A DNA stretch of 64,000 nucleotides from Rhyacophila brunnea (GCA_022495005.1 JAGYXB010001020.1:62001-126000); one strand, 5' to 3'. Shown: positions 1 to 11,848, counted from the first letter of the stretch. Notes: generated from the letters alone by a model not told the origin. Program-made: numbers and translations.

Positions 1-365
1 TATTTGTATTGACTAGCTTGTCTACTTGGTATTTTAATTAGTAATATACAGGAATTTTTCATGTAATTCATTATTATGTACGGCTCCAAGATGTCCTTCA
101 TTTAAGTGTTTCATTGTCTTGTTGTTCTGGAATTTAGTCAGCGACGTCAAATCGTTATTCACATTTGTACGCCGGCTAGACGGCAGCGACTTGCCTGCGT
201 GGTATAGTTCATGCAAAAGATACCGAATACTATATAAGCGCTTTTCGGTTTGCGCGCGCTACAGTTTTCTCATCCATACACACGGGCTTCCCAATACAAA
301 CCGGTTTGCGCAGTTAAGCTTATGGTACAGCATGAGCTTCTAGCCGGCGCTTTAGTAATAAAAAT
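1..365 (+). promoter_or_regulatory. GC-richer stretch with TATA-like box
   Basis: Between about 140 and 360 the composition is more balanced, with several CpG dinucleotides. TATATAAG at 231-238 is followed about 25 nt later by GCTACAGTTTTC, a spacing expected of a TATA box and initiator. There is no credible coding frame. It could be a promoter, a retroelement LTR fragment or chance; it abuts a LINE relic. Confidence 0.2.
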
Positions 366-805
366 GAATTATCATCATCAGTCGGGGTCGATTAACTGCT
401 AGATGAAAACCCTCCCCTAGCTCCTTACATTCTTATCGGTTCATAGTTATTCGATGTTACGTAAATCCACCAAACTTTATGAGTTTGTTTATTTACCCGG
501 TTTTGGAGCGACCATGACTCTATGACTGCATTTGTTCAATGGTTGCCCACACACCAAGCGATATCTGCTTAGTGACTTCTATAACATCGCGTACTCTTGT
601 CTTCTTCCTTATTCATTGATTTGTCTTGTGGTCTTTACGCGATATGCCTAACATGCACCTCTCCACGCCACGTTGTGCTACTCGTAATATTTCACTTACA
701 TGTTTTATATGTACTATGTTTCACACACATACGTGAGCGCTGGAAGCACACATTGGTTGAACACTTTACGCTAAGACACAATGAGAGGCTACTTTTTAAT
801 ATACT
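366..805 (-). mobile_element. RTE-type LINE relic, 3' end
   Basis: This is a decayed copy of the LINE at 33025-34640, in the same orientation. Matching landmarks on the plus strand are ATCATCATCAG at the 3' terminus (375 and 33031), CATCGCGTACTCTTGTC (585 and 33293), CAACATGCACCTCTCCA, CATACGTGAGC and CACACATTGGTTGAACA. The minus strand should encode the C-terminal part of the reverse-transcriptase ORF, but stops and indels destroy it. The copy is 5' truncated near 805, as is usual for target-primed LINE insertions. Confidence 0.8.
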
Positions 806-816
806 ATATAAGTTTC

Positions 817-1250
817 CCGTGATGGCTGAGTGGTAACGTATCCGCTTGGTAAGTCAATGGTCTCGGGTTCGAATTCTCGGTCTGGTAAAATTCACATAAA
901 ATTGTGTTTCAAGCGGCTCTCGTAGTACAGTGCGTAAGGCGCTGGCCTTCCACCTGGAAGCTCTGAGTTCAATACCCAGTAAGGAAACAATATACTTATG
1001 TGATTTTCTCAAAGGCTGGGTGTCTGTGATTGTTTAAAATTACTAACAACTACCTTGTACGAAAAAGCAAAAACATGATTATTAATAATTACAACAACAA
1101 AAAATGCTTTTCAATGTGCATTTGAATCCAGAACATGCACCTTATAGGTTGAGCAAATGGCTAGTATCTATTTCTCGTACTAAAAAAAATATGTTAAGAA
1201 ACCTCTTCGTGAGGCGGCTAAGATCCACACCGGATTGTAGAGCCAATTAA
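817..1250 (+). mobile_element. SINE family A, copy 1 (split by a SINE B)
   Basis: The head at 817-913 has a class-II-tRNA-like start (GATGGCTGAGTGG, A-box type) and a B-box-like GGGTTCGAATTC. The body resumes at about 1113 and ends with CTCTTCGTGAGGCGG and TAGAGCCAATTAA, shared with the copy at 8546-8766. A family B SINE occupies the middle. The 14-nt AATTGTGTTTCAAG (900-913) and AATGTGCATTTGAA (1113-1126) flanking that insert look like its target-site duplication. Confidence 0.75.
914..1112 (+). mobile_element. SINE family B, copy 1 (nested in SINE A)
   Basis: The tRNA-like head CGGCTCTCG..CAGTGCGTAAGGCGC and a degenerate B box (GAGTTCAATACCC) are followed by the family body (AAGGCTGGGTGTCTGTGATT, CTAACAACTACCTTGTACG) and an A-rich tail. 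It matches the copies at 5323, 21526 and 55652 (minus). Confidence 0.8.
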
Positions 1251-1476
1251 CATAATATGGTGTATTATTAATTATGATCGTCACACATTTTTTAAAGGTA
1301 ACAATAATTATCACAGAATAAAACTTATTTCCAAATAAAAAAGTAGGTATATGATTATATTAAATATAAATATAAAATATATAGTATAAAAAGTAAGCAA
1401 ATATAGTATGTATATACATATCAAAGGTGTTAGGTAAATAATGTGTGGGAAAATAACCAAAACATAAAGGTACAAA

Positions 1477-1740
1477 ATGAGATGGCCCAAATCGCCCTTT
1501 TCAAAATGAGGGCAGTGCTCTGTAATAGAGACCTCTCACATGAAATTAATGTGAAAATACTCAGATGCTACACTATTCTGTTCGTATTGTTATATAATGC
1601 GTGAAAATATGGACACGAAAAAAACATGCTTAAAAACTGAGATGTGGACATAGTGTTGAATTATATGAATCTTATAAAAGTATGTATTATGTTACCAGTG
1701 ACAAAACATCAAACGAAATAATAAAACAGATATCAGGTTT
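1477..1740 (+). mobile_element. RTE-type LINE relic, RT C-terminal region
   Basis: Plus-strand translation from about 1480 gives fragments such as FKMRAVLCNRDLS and ILRCYTI-LLYN, matching the region after the RT palm in RTE-type LINEs (consensus like FxKMRxxLCSRDLS..LLRCYVFSVLLYG.E.WTL). A TGA stop replaces the codon after LLYNA, and the frame is lost within 60 codons. There is no start, no catalytic motif and no clear 3' tail. It is an old fragment. Confidence 0.6.
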
Positions 1741-1867
1741 AAAAGCTATGAAGTATACATTAATTTATATACTATTCGCATGTCATAAAAAATTGATAAG
1801 GTAGAATCAATAATAAAATGACCTGTTGGTAGCAGATTGATTGCATTGAAAGATGGTAGCAGATGGA

Positions 1868-2520
1868 TTGCAATACCGAATGAAAATGTCAATACCTGTT
1901 TTTCGGTATTTCTTATTGAATACCCGTATTAATACCGGTACGTCTTAAACATTAAAAAAACAAAAGTAGATGCTTATCAATAAAAATATAGCTATTAATT
2001 TTTTTTAAATATTATTTTATAGCAAAAACCTACATACCTACATTTATTTTATTGACATTTAAAAATATGTATTGATCATAATTGTAGAAATGGTGATTTT
2101 TTACTAATAATTTGAATATATATTGATAATTTTAACAAAAACCCTCAAAAGTTCATCAAGTTCAAGTAAGTCCGGCTGCAGGAAAAGCTTCTTAAATTCA
2201 ACGCTTGTACAGTCATCAATAATTATAGAATAATTGAACATTTTTGTCACGGATATTTTCTATTTCGAAATAATCTTATGATAATTCATCGCGACAATTA
2301 CTATATTTATATTTGATGAAAATTGTTTTATTATTTTTTCACCTCTGTTGGATTCACTCAATATATTTGCATTTTAGAAGCACATTACTTATAATTCGTT
2401 TTTAAAAACTTAAACGAGTGTGCTTTCGGAATACCGAAAATTCCAGGTATTTTGGATTTTTAAAACCGGTATTTCGGTATTGATATATACTGGAATACTG
2501 GTATTGAAATACCAGTATTG
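1868..2520. mobile_element. Foldback element rich in GGTATT motifs
   Basis: The left side starts with GCAATACCGAATG and has further CAATACC/CGGTATT repeats to about 1940. The right side (2425-2515) carries the inverted versions and ends with ACCAGTATTGC. The 450-bp interior is AT-rich with no recognisable frame. The ends resemble non-autonomous hAT-like elements built from repeated GGTATT motifs. No clean target duplication was found. A 25-28-nt tandem duplication (TAGCAGATTGATTGCA / TAGCAGATGGATTGCA) sits at its left edge. Confidence 0.5.
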
Positions 2521-3733
2521 CAATTCCTATAGCAGATAATCTTTCTGGTTGCAAAATCTCTATAAAAGATCTTTTGGATTCATTCAAAGTAGCTGTATTA
2601 AGGAAAAAAGTGAATATAGTTGTGCCCAAACTTGAATGGGAGCGTAACCAGAAGTATATAAAAAAATGTATTTGCTTTACAATCTAATGTAGATTTTGGC
2701 TGAACCCTTCAAAAGCATTACACGCTGGATTCTGAAGCCATAATCAATGAATTTAGAAACAGACATTCATGTACCTATTCAATAAATTAAAACTTAAAAA
2801 AAAATTTTAAAAAAAAATTGATGAACAAGCATATTTTTTGTACACATCTCAAAAATGAATTGTTGTATCACAACTTCTTTATTTTTTTCTAACTATAACA
2901 GATTGCATAATATAAATATAATAACAATAAAAGCTAATTAAACAATAGTAATTTTATGGTTTCGAAAACTAGGATAATAAAACCACATTGTCAAAATTAC
3001 TAACAATGATACAATATGACTTCAATATAAAATAAAGTTAAAATTAATTCTTTATTTATTCTAAGGTACTCAATTTTATACACCTGATTTACTGATTTAT
3101 TGTGAACGTTGGTGGCCTAATTAATACAAATGCAAAAAATAACCATAATCCTCTAACTTATTATTCTAGGTCATATTAAATATTTATTAAGTACGTATTT
3201 ATTATGCAAGTAGGTTTACTATTTTGATTGCTTTTTAGTAAGTATTTAAGATTTTCTAATAGGTTTATAGTATTAAATTTGTTGTGACTTGATAAATAAA
3301 CAATATGATTTGATAAATTATAATAAAGGCATGTGTATTAAATACAAAGTGACTTCAAAGCTGAATACAAAACGACCTCAAAGTAAATATTGTTTTTATT
3401 TCATGTAAAAAAATTTATAAGTTACTAGCCTATGTAAGATAAATAAATAAATATCAGCTGGGTATACATATTTAAAAAAAATAGTTTTATTCGATGTCAT
3501 TGTAATTTTATCAATTTTCCTATTATATTTTATTTAAATCAATATGATAGACAACGGTTGGTTGTAAGGGCGTGCTCTTCTTATCGCAGCTGATTCCACC
3601 ACTCTTTGTAATGTGATCACTTTGCATAAACGTGATGAATTCTTGCAAGTCTGTTAAGTTCTATCTTATATTTTAGAAACATTTTATTATTTAAAGATAA
3701 ACATATTAAATTATTACTAACAGTATACTGTAT
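2521..3733. other. Intron 3 sequence, no gene seen
   Basis: AT-rich intronic sequence with A/T runs. A 75-nt less AT-rich patch at 3546-3620 is open on the minus strand (reads VITLQRVVESAAIRRAR) but has no splice sites I trust and no recognised homology. Confidence 0.5.
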
Positions 3734-4293
3734 AACTGGCGAAAAATGGAAGTAAGCTGTTAAGATCCAACATAAATAGTGCACCCTAAACTTCGTTACG
3801 TTACCCTAAGCGTCAGTCATACGTATTTGTTTTCACAGAACTAAAATTACAATATGCCGATAGTGTAAGTTAGTTTTAAAAAAAATAGTTAAATCCAACA
3901 TGAACCAAGCCATAATAGATAATAGCCAAAAAATAGTTATCTATCTATAAAATATCTAAAATTAATATATCATATCATATTAATATATAAAATTATCGTT
4001 TAGTTGAGATAGGGCTTTATAAAACTAACGAACACTATCCGCAATATTATGTATTTTTAATTCAACGAAATGGAATTGGTATGACTGAATAAGTGTGAAC
4101 TATTTTTGTTGGATCGCCCATAGCATTCCTAAATTATTTTGGTTTGATTTAAACAGGGCTTAATTGAATTTTAACAATCACCATCTGCAAATTGTATTCT
4201 TAGTTCAATAAAAACAAATACGTATGACTGGAAAAGTTTAGTGTGCCCTATCTATATCGGAACTTAATAGACTACCTCCACCCTTTGCATATG
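3734..4293. mobile_element. hAT-type MITE, family M, copy 1
   Basis: This is a 560-bp element with inverted ends of about 85 bp. The left arm (3734-3850) and the reverse complement of the right arm (4200-4293) share TAAACTT, CAGTCATACGTATTTG and GGAGGTAG-type blocks. It is homologous end to end with the better-preserved copy at 15347-15909 and carries several internal copies of a TTTGGTTTAA-GGGCTTAA motif. The terminal bases have diverged (AACTGGCG instead of CAGTGGCG) and the flanking octamers match at only about five of eight positions, so this copy is older. No transposase. Confidence 0.75.
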
Positions 4294-5308
4294 GACTATA
4301 ACCTCTGCTTTATATTGGTTAAGTAAAACGTTTTTGAGTTATAACTAAACAGACAGACAAAAAAACTACCTATAAGTTGGGCTTTGGTATAATAAAAATA
4401 ATCAAAATGACGATCAAAAGATAAATAATATTTTTAAATCACCGACAGGATCTTATTTTTATTTATTAGTATTGATTCTGGCTATTACTTTCAAAACCAT
4501 TTTAGTGCTCTATGTTTAATACACCATAATTGAGATTATCTAGGATTATTCTGAAAATCGCGAGCCCTTTTGTGTTGACATATTGAATGAGAAATAGTTT
4601 TTTATGTATATTATTGATGATTATAATGATCCCAAAAAGACAAAGAAATATTGGATGAACCGAATTAATTTGGCTTGAATAGAAATTAGCTCAGACTGGC
4701 GTTTCAAAGCAAGAGAACCAACGTATGTGACAGAAAATATGTTGTAAATATGACAGTAAATAAACTGGAGGCAGTCAAGATTCACACTGGATTATGGAGC
4801 AAATGACGATATCAAATAACAAATTAAGTACATGAAATACAGGAGATAGGTAATTCTTCATTTTAAATTATTTTATAAAATTAATTTATCACTTGGAACG
4901 TACCAAATAATAATAAGATATAGATTATTTTATAACTCATATTTCACACACATTATACATAATTTTATAAAGACATGAATAAGTATCTTTTACTAAGCAG
5001 GAAATGTCTAATAAAACTGAAAATCATGGTAATCTAATGATAATAATAACAAGACTCGTTCTATATTAAATTGTCTGAAATAAGTACAACATAAAGTTTC
5101 ATAATAATGTAACATAATGCATTTCTGAGTATCTAATAATATTGATTGTCAACACCAAAAACGTGAATATAATATAATATTGAACGAGTGGATAACGAAG
5201 ATTTAACGACCGTTTTAACCTATTCGCATAATTATGTAATGCCAATTTTATTTGAGTGTTAGTTATTTTCAAAATCGTTTAGCTACGTTTTAACTATTTT
5301 TTTTTTAA
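4294..5308. other. Intron 3 sequence with SINE A tail relic
   Basis: AT-rich. The stretch 4750-4800 (GGAGGCAGTCAAGATTCACA, then GGATTATGGAGC) resembles the 3' part of SINE A (GAGGCGGCTAAGATCCACAC) without its head. Nothing else recognised. Confidence 0.4.
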
Positions 5309-5527
5309 ATATTTTCAGACAGGTGGCTCTCGCGGTGCAGTGGGTAAGGCGCTGGCCTTGCACCTGAGAGTTCTGGGTTCAATTCCCGGTCATGACTAAA
5401 ACATTTATGTGTTTTTCTAAAAGCCTGAGTATTTGTGATTGTTCAAAATTACTAACAACCACCTTGTACGAAAAAACAAGGACATGGTTATTAATAATTC
5501 TAAAAAAATATATATATTTTCAGGCAA
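5309..5527 (+). mobile_element. SINE family B, copy 2, with target duplication
   Basis: This is the best-preserved copy in plus orientation. It has a head GTGGCTCTCGCGGTGCAG, a GGGTAAGGCGCTGG A-box-like segment and a B box GGGTTCAATTCCC, then a body ending in CCACCTTGTACG-AAAAAA-CAAGG-CATGG and an A-rich tail. The flanks ATATTTTCAGACAG (5309-5322) and ATATTTTCAGGCAA (5514-5527) are a 14-bp target-site duplication with one mismatch, which shows retrotransposition. The CCTTG...CAAGG pair near the 3' end can form a small stem-loop. Confidence 0.88.
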
Positions 5528-5810
5528 GTTGATACTAGAGCATGCCTTTAAAAATATTCACATACAAGTAATCTATTTATACAATTTATATGCCCAATAG
5601 AAAATAATACAATTTATATTATAACGGAATGCAATAATGTATGCTCGGTCCTATTAAGCAGAAAACAAAAGTCTATTTTAGTTAATTTGATTTGGTTATA
5701 TCTGATTATGTATTATTATGTAATATTATATTAAACAAATAATTCACTAGTTTTGATAATGTAATATTTGTATTGAATTAATCATTAATCATTGAAAACA
5801 CAAATTAATA

Positions 5811-6445
5811 TACATATTGGTTCGTCCAATTATATTCGCCGACGTTCCTTATTTACCCACCAACTTCAAATCCTTATTTATAATTGTCGCAAGACCAGGG
5901 CACCCAGCAGTTACGGGTCATGAGACGACCATGATCGCGAATAATATTGATGTGAGCTCGAGTAATATCAAGAAAGCGGTCGCATGCGGGCTTTATATAG
6001 CTTAGCCGACGTTAATTACAGAGTGACTCAAAACCCGTATGTTTGACCTTCGTTGCGCTAAATCTGATACGGTTTGAGCGAACGTCGCGTCTATCATCCA
6101 TCCTAAATTGTTCATTATCATTCATCCAAAAAATAAGTGAAACCGTGGGAGTGATATTCCGAACCTCCGTTTATCAGTGCGTGAGTGCGTAAATACCAAA
6201 CCGACTCCAGTGCGCGCCAGCCCTCTTAAGATAAAATGTCAGTGTCTGGCATCCTGCATAAATGCCTCCACTAGATCCAATACACCCTCCTCCACCCGCC
6301 GTGTCCGCACAGCCGTGGATTATTGCGACAGAATGAATATTTAATTGCTCACATTTCGTCACAAACGGAGCCGCGCGGGACTGATTATTTGCAACCACGT
6401 ACCTCGATCTTCAAATTACAGTCCACTGCTAAAAGCGCCATCACA
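5811..6445. promoter_or_regulatory. GC-richer intronic island, internal promoter/enhancer candidate
   Basis: About 600 bp in intron 3 of unc-13 with balanced base composition and many CpGs (for example 5930-6010 and 6040-6100), ending with a CpG- and C-rich block (6190-6400). It has TTTATATAG near 5991. On the minus strand a donor-like GAG|GTACGTG lies near 6404. No frame resembles a known protein; the minus-strand 74-codon frame is glycine-rich and unconvincing. In a uniformly AT-rich intron this could be an alternative promoter, an enhancer or a young insertion. It is a candidate only. Confidence 0.3.
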
Positions 6446-6462
6446 TATTAATAAAACATCTT

Positions 6463-6560
6463 GAAAAATATGGCGCCGGATGGGATTTGAACTTGCATCT
6501 TTTAGATTTCGGTCAATATGCTTTAGTAATTTAGTCACCTATTCCATAACCAATGACAAC
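6463..6560 (-). repeat. tRNA-like core, SINE family C (minus)
   Basis: The minus strand reads GCAAGTTCAAATCCCATC followed by CGGCGCCATATTTTTCAA, a T-arm-like segment then an acceptor-like tail. This resembles the end of the core at 48748-48860 (GGGTTCAAGTCCC, CGGCGTCGTATTT). The anticodon and D arms are too decayed to assign. Confidence 0.5.
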
Positions 6561-8545
6561 AAAAATAACCAATAGTTATGCAGTTGAAGTATTTTATATT
6601 TTTTGCTAACATTGAGGGAAGTCTTTTATGGTTTGAATAAGGCACCAATAATAGGTAAGTGGTTTTTACCTTGGTTACCAAACTAACCTGCGTCAAAATT
6701 TCTCCAAATTAAAATCCTAATATAGGTATTTAATGGTTACTTGCTTAGGTTTAATTCAACAAATAATTCATAACAATCCAAAATGTAATTTTTGGTATAG
6801 ATTGAGTGTCTACTAGCAAAATATTTTGATATTATTGTTAAGTATTCAAGAATATTTGAAAGAAAGTAAGTATATCAATTTGTATTGAGCTTAAAATGTA
6901 TTTCTGATAAATTAATGTAAAAAGTTTTAGTCATTTACTGCTCGATAGATCATTTACCTTGATCAATATACTATTATAAAGTTATGTCATTTTGTCAGGC
7001 TTGCGTATTATTTATTAGTTATTATTGAAAGTGATAAGATTGGCTGCGTACATATTATTTAAAAGCAATGATTGCGATAAAATTGCGTCGCACAGTTGTT
7101 GGGGAATAAAAACTTTCACTTTTATATGCCATTAAGTCATTCCAGTTGATGGCAAAGAGCGCGACAAAACAAATTTATGGCATATCTAACTTTATACGAT
7201 AATAGCAAAGGAATATTGTAAATCATAAATATTTTTTACGTTTATTTCATCGCATCGTAGACTAAGACGTGTACTTTTATATTCTCTCTTATAGAGATTA
7301 ATTAAAATATTGTCAACTAAATGATCATTCCTTATTACTCCCTTCTTGAACAAAAAAGAAATAAATTATTCAATGTTAAAGTAAATGTAATTGCCTAATC
7401 AATCTGTCTAAGTATCTATTATTATTCCAAAAATTTATACTTTATATCTTTCTATATATCTTTCCTTGTAACTCCAATAATTCCATACAAAATATCGACA
7501 CGTGTTATAATATGGCGTTAAAATCAAACATTATTTCTACTTCAAAATTTAACTAATGAAATCCTAAGAGACCCAAAATTGGTAAGTTTTATTAAATACA
7601 ATGTATTAACCATTTTAATGTATACTTTTTAAATTTAAAGTATCACAATAAATTTTAAAACAAATAATAGGAGTTAGATGGTTTGATACTAAACAAGAGT
7701 TAAACAAAAGAATATACCATTCAAATAATATTCCAACGCCCATCTAATTAAAAAAGCAAACGAATTAACTCCATTATCTTTTTTACAAATATAATATTTG
7801 ATGAAAAAAATAGATTTACTCTCATATAACATAAAAAAGTAATAATGTTTTTTTTCTAAGTCTATATATTTATTGTTTAAACAATTTTTGCATCCTCTTG
7901 AAAAGTTCATCAATATGGAGTTACAAGGAATGATGTCTAAGGATGAAATAAATTTTAGCTTAACAGTTAATGTACGATAAAATTTTATGGGGTAGTCATT
8001 TTCTTCATCCTTTTAAGTGGTAGTAGTTAATTAAAATAGTAGGTAGGTGCAGTTCAAAAATATAATACGTTGATTAAATGACTAATATTCATTTTTGCAA
8101 AAGTATATTATTTAAATAAACTCTACTCTATGGAGATTTATATCCTCCATTTAGGAGTCAACATATTAATTTACTTTATTTATGAATTGTTTAGAATCAA
8201 ATAATTACGGTTTCGTTGTGAAATTTTAAATGCATATTCGGCATAAAAATAGATGAATGCAATGCAATATTCATTACTCATTACCCACATGGGTATATTA
8301 TAAAGACCCGCTTTAGTCAGGATGCGATACTAAACTCGAAATTTTAAAAGTACCTAGTGGTAGTTATTGCTCATACTTCGAATGCATTATGGTTAACTGT
8401 TTGTAAAAAATAATGATTGTTTCAGATTGAAATATACGATAATTTTTTAATAATTGATTTAAATAAAATATGCAAACACAAAACTTCATTTTTATTATGA
8501 ACACATTACCGAACTGCAGTCGATAATAATCAATAACCATGATCA
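6561..8545. other. Intron 3 sequence, no gene seen
   Basis: AT-rich with short A/T runs; no repeat pair, TIR or coding pattern that I could support. Confidence 0.5.
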
Positions 8546-8766
8546 TCGCCCAAGATCACTGAGCAGCTACGCGTTAGATTTATAATGTCGTGGGTTGCTA
8601 CTCCCTATTTCAAATCCCGGCTCAGGAAAAAAAAAATCATAAATCACTAAATATGCTGAGTAAGTGACGACTAACATTAATTTCTCGTAAAAATAAAAAT
8701 CGGTTAAGAAACTTCTTCGTGAGGTGGCCCAGATCTATATAAGTAGAGCCAATTAAAAAAGCACTG
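8546..8766 (+). mobile_element. SINE family A, copy 2
   Basis: The decayed head GATCACTGAGCAGCTACGCG (about 8551-8570) is followed by GTCGTGGG, a B-box-like ATTTCAAATCCCGG and an A-run. The body has TTTCTCGTAAAAATAAAAAT, then AAGAAACTTCTTCGTGAGG and a TAGAGCCAATTAA end as in copy 1. This defines subfamily A1, distinct from A2 copies ending in GGATCGGACAT. Confidence 0.7.
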
Positions 8767-10854
8767 TCATCGTAAGTCGCAATTCAGTGCTGCAACCTGT
8801 ATATAATCGGCCTTAAGTATATACGTATGTCAAACTCCAAATTGTTGTATACAAGGAGCTTGAAAATACGGACTGACAAAAGCTGATCGCTAAAATTGAG
8901 TCGTATAAAAGTGCATAAGACTCTCATAATGTTAGAGGTATTTTAATAAAGAAAATTTCAAAACTTATTGACTTTCTTTTTTATTTATCAACTGTTTTAA
9001 ATAAATATATTTTAATTATAAAATATTAATGTGTATGTAAAAATAAAAATTTCCCATAAATACATTATTAATATTTAATTACTAATAGTTGAACCAATGA
9101 TTGATGGTTCTTAATGTTTTAGCTTTTTAGTACAGTACTTTAACACATAAGCAAAATGTAAGGTCATTCAAGAATCATTATGGTATATTCATCCGAGGTA
9201 AATATCGCTGGTGACCAACGATCAAATATAAGAGCTTTTGGCGTTGTATATGCATGTTATATAACAATCTGCAGCCAAGAATGGCACGCATACTAAATAT
9301 GGAAATGCCTCCCTAATAGACGCATGTTATGGTAATATTACACGCGAATAGTATTAACAATATAAAGCCATATGAAAATAGTTCTCACAAGAACTACCTC
9401 AACGTATGGATTAAATGTATGCATAAATGGCTGCTCGACAGTTTAAGTAAAGGTCATAAATATTCAAAATGAAAACAGATTGTGTTATCTTAGTACAAAG
9501 ATTAAAGTTAATTTGTGTGAGAAGTATTTTTAAAAAACATTTTAAAAATATTATATTATATCGAATGCCCATAACATATATTATATTAGGTAAATATATA
9601 CTTGCGTAGATGATGAGGTGTGGAGAGAGAACATCATAGTGGCATGAATGTTTTGAGAAGAGTTTATTTATCGATACAAGAATAAATAAATACAGTGATA
9701 AAAATGACAGAGTAATGTTATAATCCCGGGTACAGATTTACTGATGAGATTGACTGTGTTATTGAACTGACTGGCTATATACCGAGATGTTAATGTAACA
9801 TAGAGACTAAACTCGAGTGGAATGACGGTTGACTGTATCTAGTGACCGGACTCGAAATGAGTAATGAGCCAAGTGATGGATTCGAAGTGAGTGACGAGTA
9901 ATGGATCGTCCAGATCTATATATTCCAAGAGACATTGTCGCAAATAAACGAATCATAATAGATACAATTGATCCGGATTCTGATCTAGAAAATACTGGCA
10001 ATTGCTTCCGCTACTAAGTTTTATTTTGACAACAAAACATACACAATTACAATTAAGTGTGTCACATTACGTTACATTACAAATAATGCAAAGTGGTATG
10101 GCTACATATATATTTTATTTCTAACTAAGTACGGCCTTACTGTTTCAAAAAGTCGGGTTTCTGTTATGAATAGACTTCGAGCACGAATAACGTCTGACGG
10201 ACATGAAAGTTAAAAAAATTTAAATCTGTATTTATCTCGTTTTCGGTAAAATTGGACTTACAATACAGTGAGTCTTAGGTATAGATAGTATATTCATGAA
10301 GAGCACTCGCCCACAAAGTGAATTATGTATGTTTGAATTATTCTACCAATTCAAATCGCTCTTAGGTTTTTGATTAGAATTTATACAGTACGAGTACCTA
10401 GTTAACTATATTTCAAAATTATGTATTTTCCCGTAATGCATAATGCATTTTTTTATCGACAGATAAATTTTCGATAACCATTATTGAATAGGTAATAATT
10501 ATTATTACAAAACTTGTTGGGCTTCTTCAGAACAACGTAAAGTGTTGTCAATCAACGTACTATAAACTGACCAGCCTCAAGATACACATTATAAAAGTTA
10601 GATGGACATTGTAAAATTGCTAATAAGTTGCTTAATATAATTTCCGATTATTGTATAAATATAAACTGTTCAAGAGTCATTCAGCCAAATTCACCCAAAA
10701 GGGTTTTTTTTTGTAATAAGGTGGCGAAAGCACATTTATTTTAATTAATCATAAAATTTCATCTGTGCATTATCAATCATAACATTTCTAATAGTTTTTT
10801 TTATATTTCATATTTTTTCATTTTGAACGTTATATTTCTCAAAGCCTCTTAACT
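8767..10854. other. Intron 3 sequence, mostly featureless
   Basis: AT-rich intronic DNA. The stretch 9600-10010 is less AT-rich, with repeats of GAGTAATG/GAGTGACGAG type, and could be a retroelement LTR fragment; no TG...CA ends, primer site or partner copy were found in the window. Confidence 0.4.
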
Positions 10855-11268
10855 ATTTTACAACATTTTTCTTAGCTCGTATTCTTATTTTTCCGTGTGG
10901 TTTTTTATCCGGTACAAATCTTGCAGTCGATTTTGAACTAACTTTCTGACTAGCTAGACATTTAAAACTTTTAAAATATATCAGAATACAATGCCAATGC
11001 ATTTTTTAACACGTTTAGCCATCTTTAAGTAGAATTCAATTCATTTTCAGTTAATTCTGTTTTGTATGAAAAGTTATTTCGACACCATTATTGGTTGGCT
11101 GGGGTCCAAGCAACAACTTTATTATATTCGTGCGTTACTATGGAAATCAATATGACGTCATGTCAAGTACAATTTTTTTGATCGTTTAAGCTAGTCAAGT
11201 TTATATGGTTCAAAAGAATTAAAAAACATTGTATATTAAAAGTTCTTTTTATCTTGTAATTATTTTAA
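10855..11268 (+). repeat. Repeat family D, copy 1
   Basis: This is one of three copies (also 25202-25692 minus and 44105-44522 plus). It begins with TTTTTCTTAGCTCGTATTCT, runs through CAAATCTTGCAGTCGATTTT, CTAGCTAGACATTTAAAAC, ATGCCAATGCATTTTTTAA and CGACACCATTATTGGTTG, and ends near CTTTTTATCTTGTAATTATT. There are no terminal inverted repeats and no coding frame. The class is unknown. Confidence 0.75.
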
Positions 11269-11427
11269 TCTCTTCCCGGGTAACAATTGTGTTTTGTTAT
11301 GGATATTACTAGTATGTATTGCATTTTTAATAATTTATCATGAAAACTGTTACCACATTCGTATGAAATCTCTAATTTTTGATTGACGATATTAATCGCG
11401 CGTCAATTTACAAAGAGTTAAATAAAA

Positions 11428-11848
11428 ACATGTCAGTGGTTAACTTTCAAAACTGGACATGCCCCATATATGCCGAAAATGAGTTATTATCGGAACATCA
11501 TTCTATAACCTCATACAAACTTTGTTGACTTTCAAAAATAGCCACAAAACACCAATTTTATATTGAAAAGCGGTTTAAAAAAATTGGTTGACATTCAAAT
11601 AAGGACACGTCCAATGTTGTTGACATTACTTATTTCATTATTTTCATCATTATTTCATTACAACTTATTTCCATTGCATTATATTCTTTCTAAGAATTGT
11701 TATTAACGTTTATAATGTGCAGATTATATATATGAAATATTTTTTTATCTTTATCATTGTGGATAAATTTAATTACAGAAAATTTCATTAATCTCCGAGG
11801 AGTGAATAGTGGACATTTGTCCAGTTTTGAAAAATAAACACTGATGTA
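11428..11848. mobile_element. Foldback element with hAT-like ends
   Basis: The left end CATGTCAGTGGTTAACTTTC then AAAACTGGACATG pairs with the right end, whose reverse complement reads CATCAGTGTTTATTTTTC then AAAACTGGACAAATG. The CAGTG start is hAT-like. The interior has two copies of a GTTGAC(T/A)TTCAAA motif. The flanking octamers do not match well, so no target duplication is claimed. Confidence 0.5.

Noticed and set aside
5323..5400. tRNA gene candidate at the SINE B head
   Set aside because: Four copies share the same long body and tail, and one has a target-site duplication; acceptor pairing is poor. It is a SINE.
9600..10010. Possible LTR
   Set aside because: No TG/CA ends, no second LTR, no primer-binding site and no gag/pol frame in the window.
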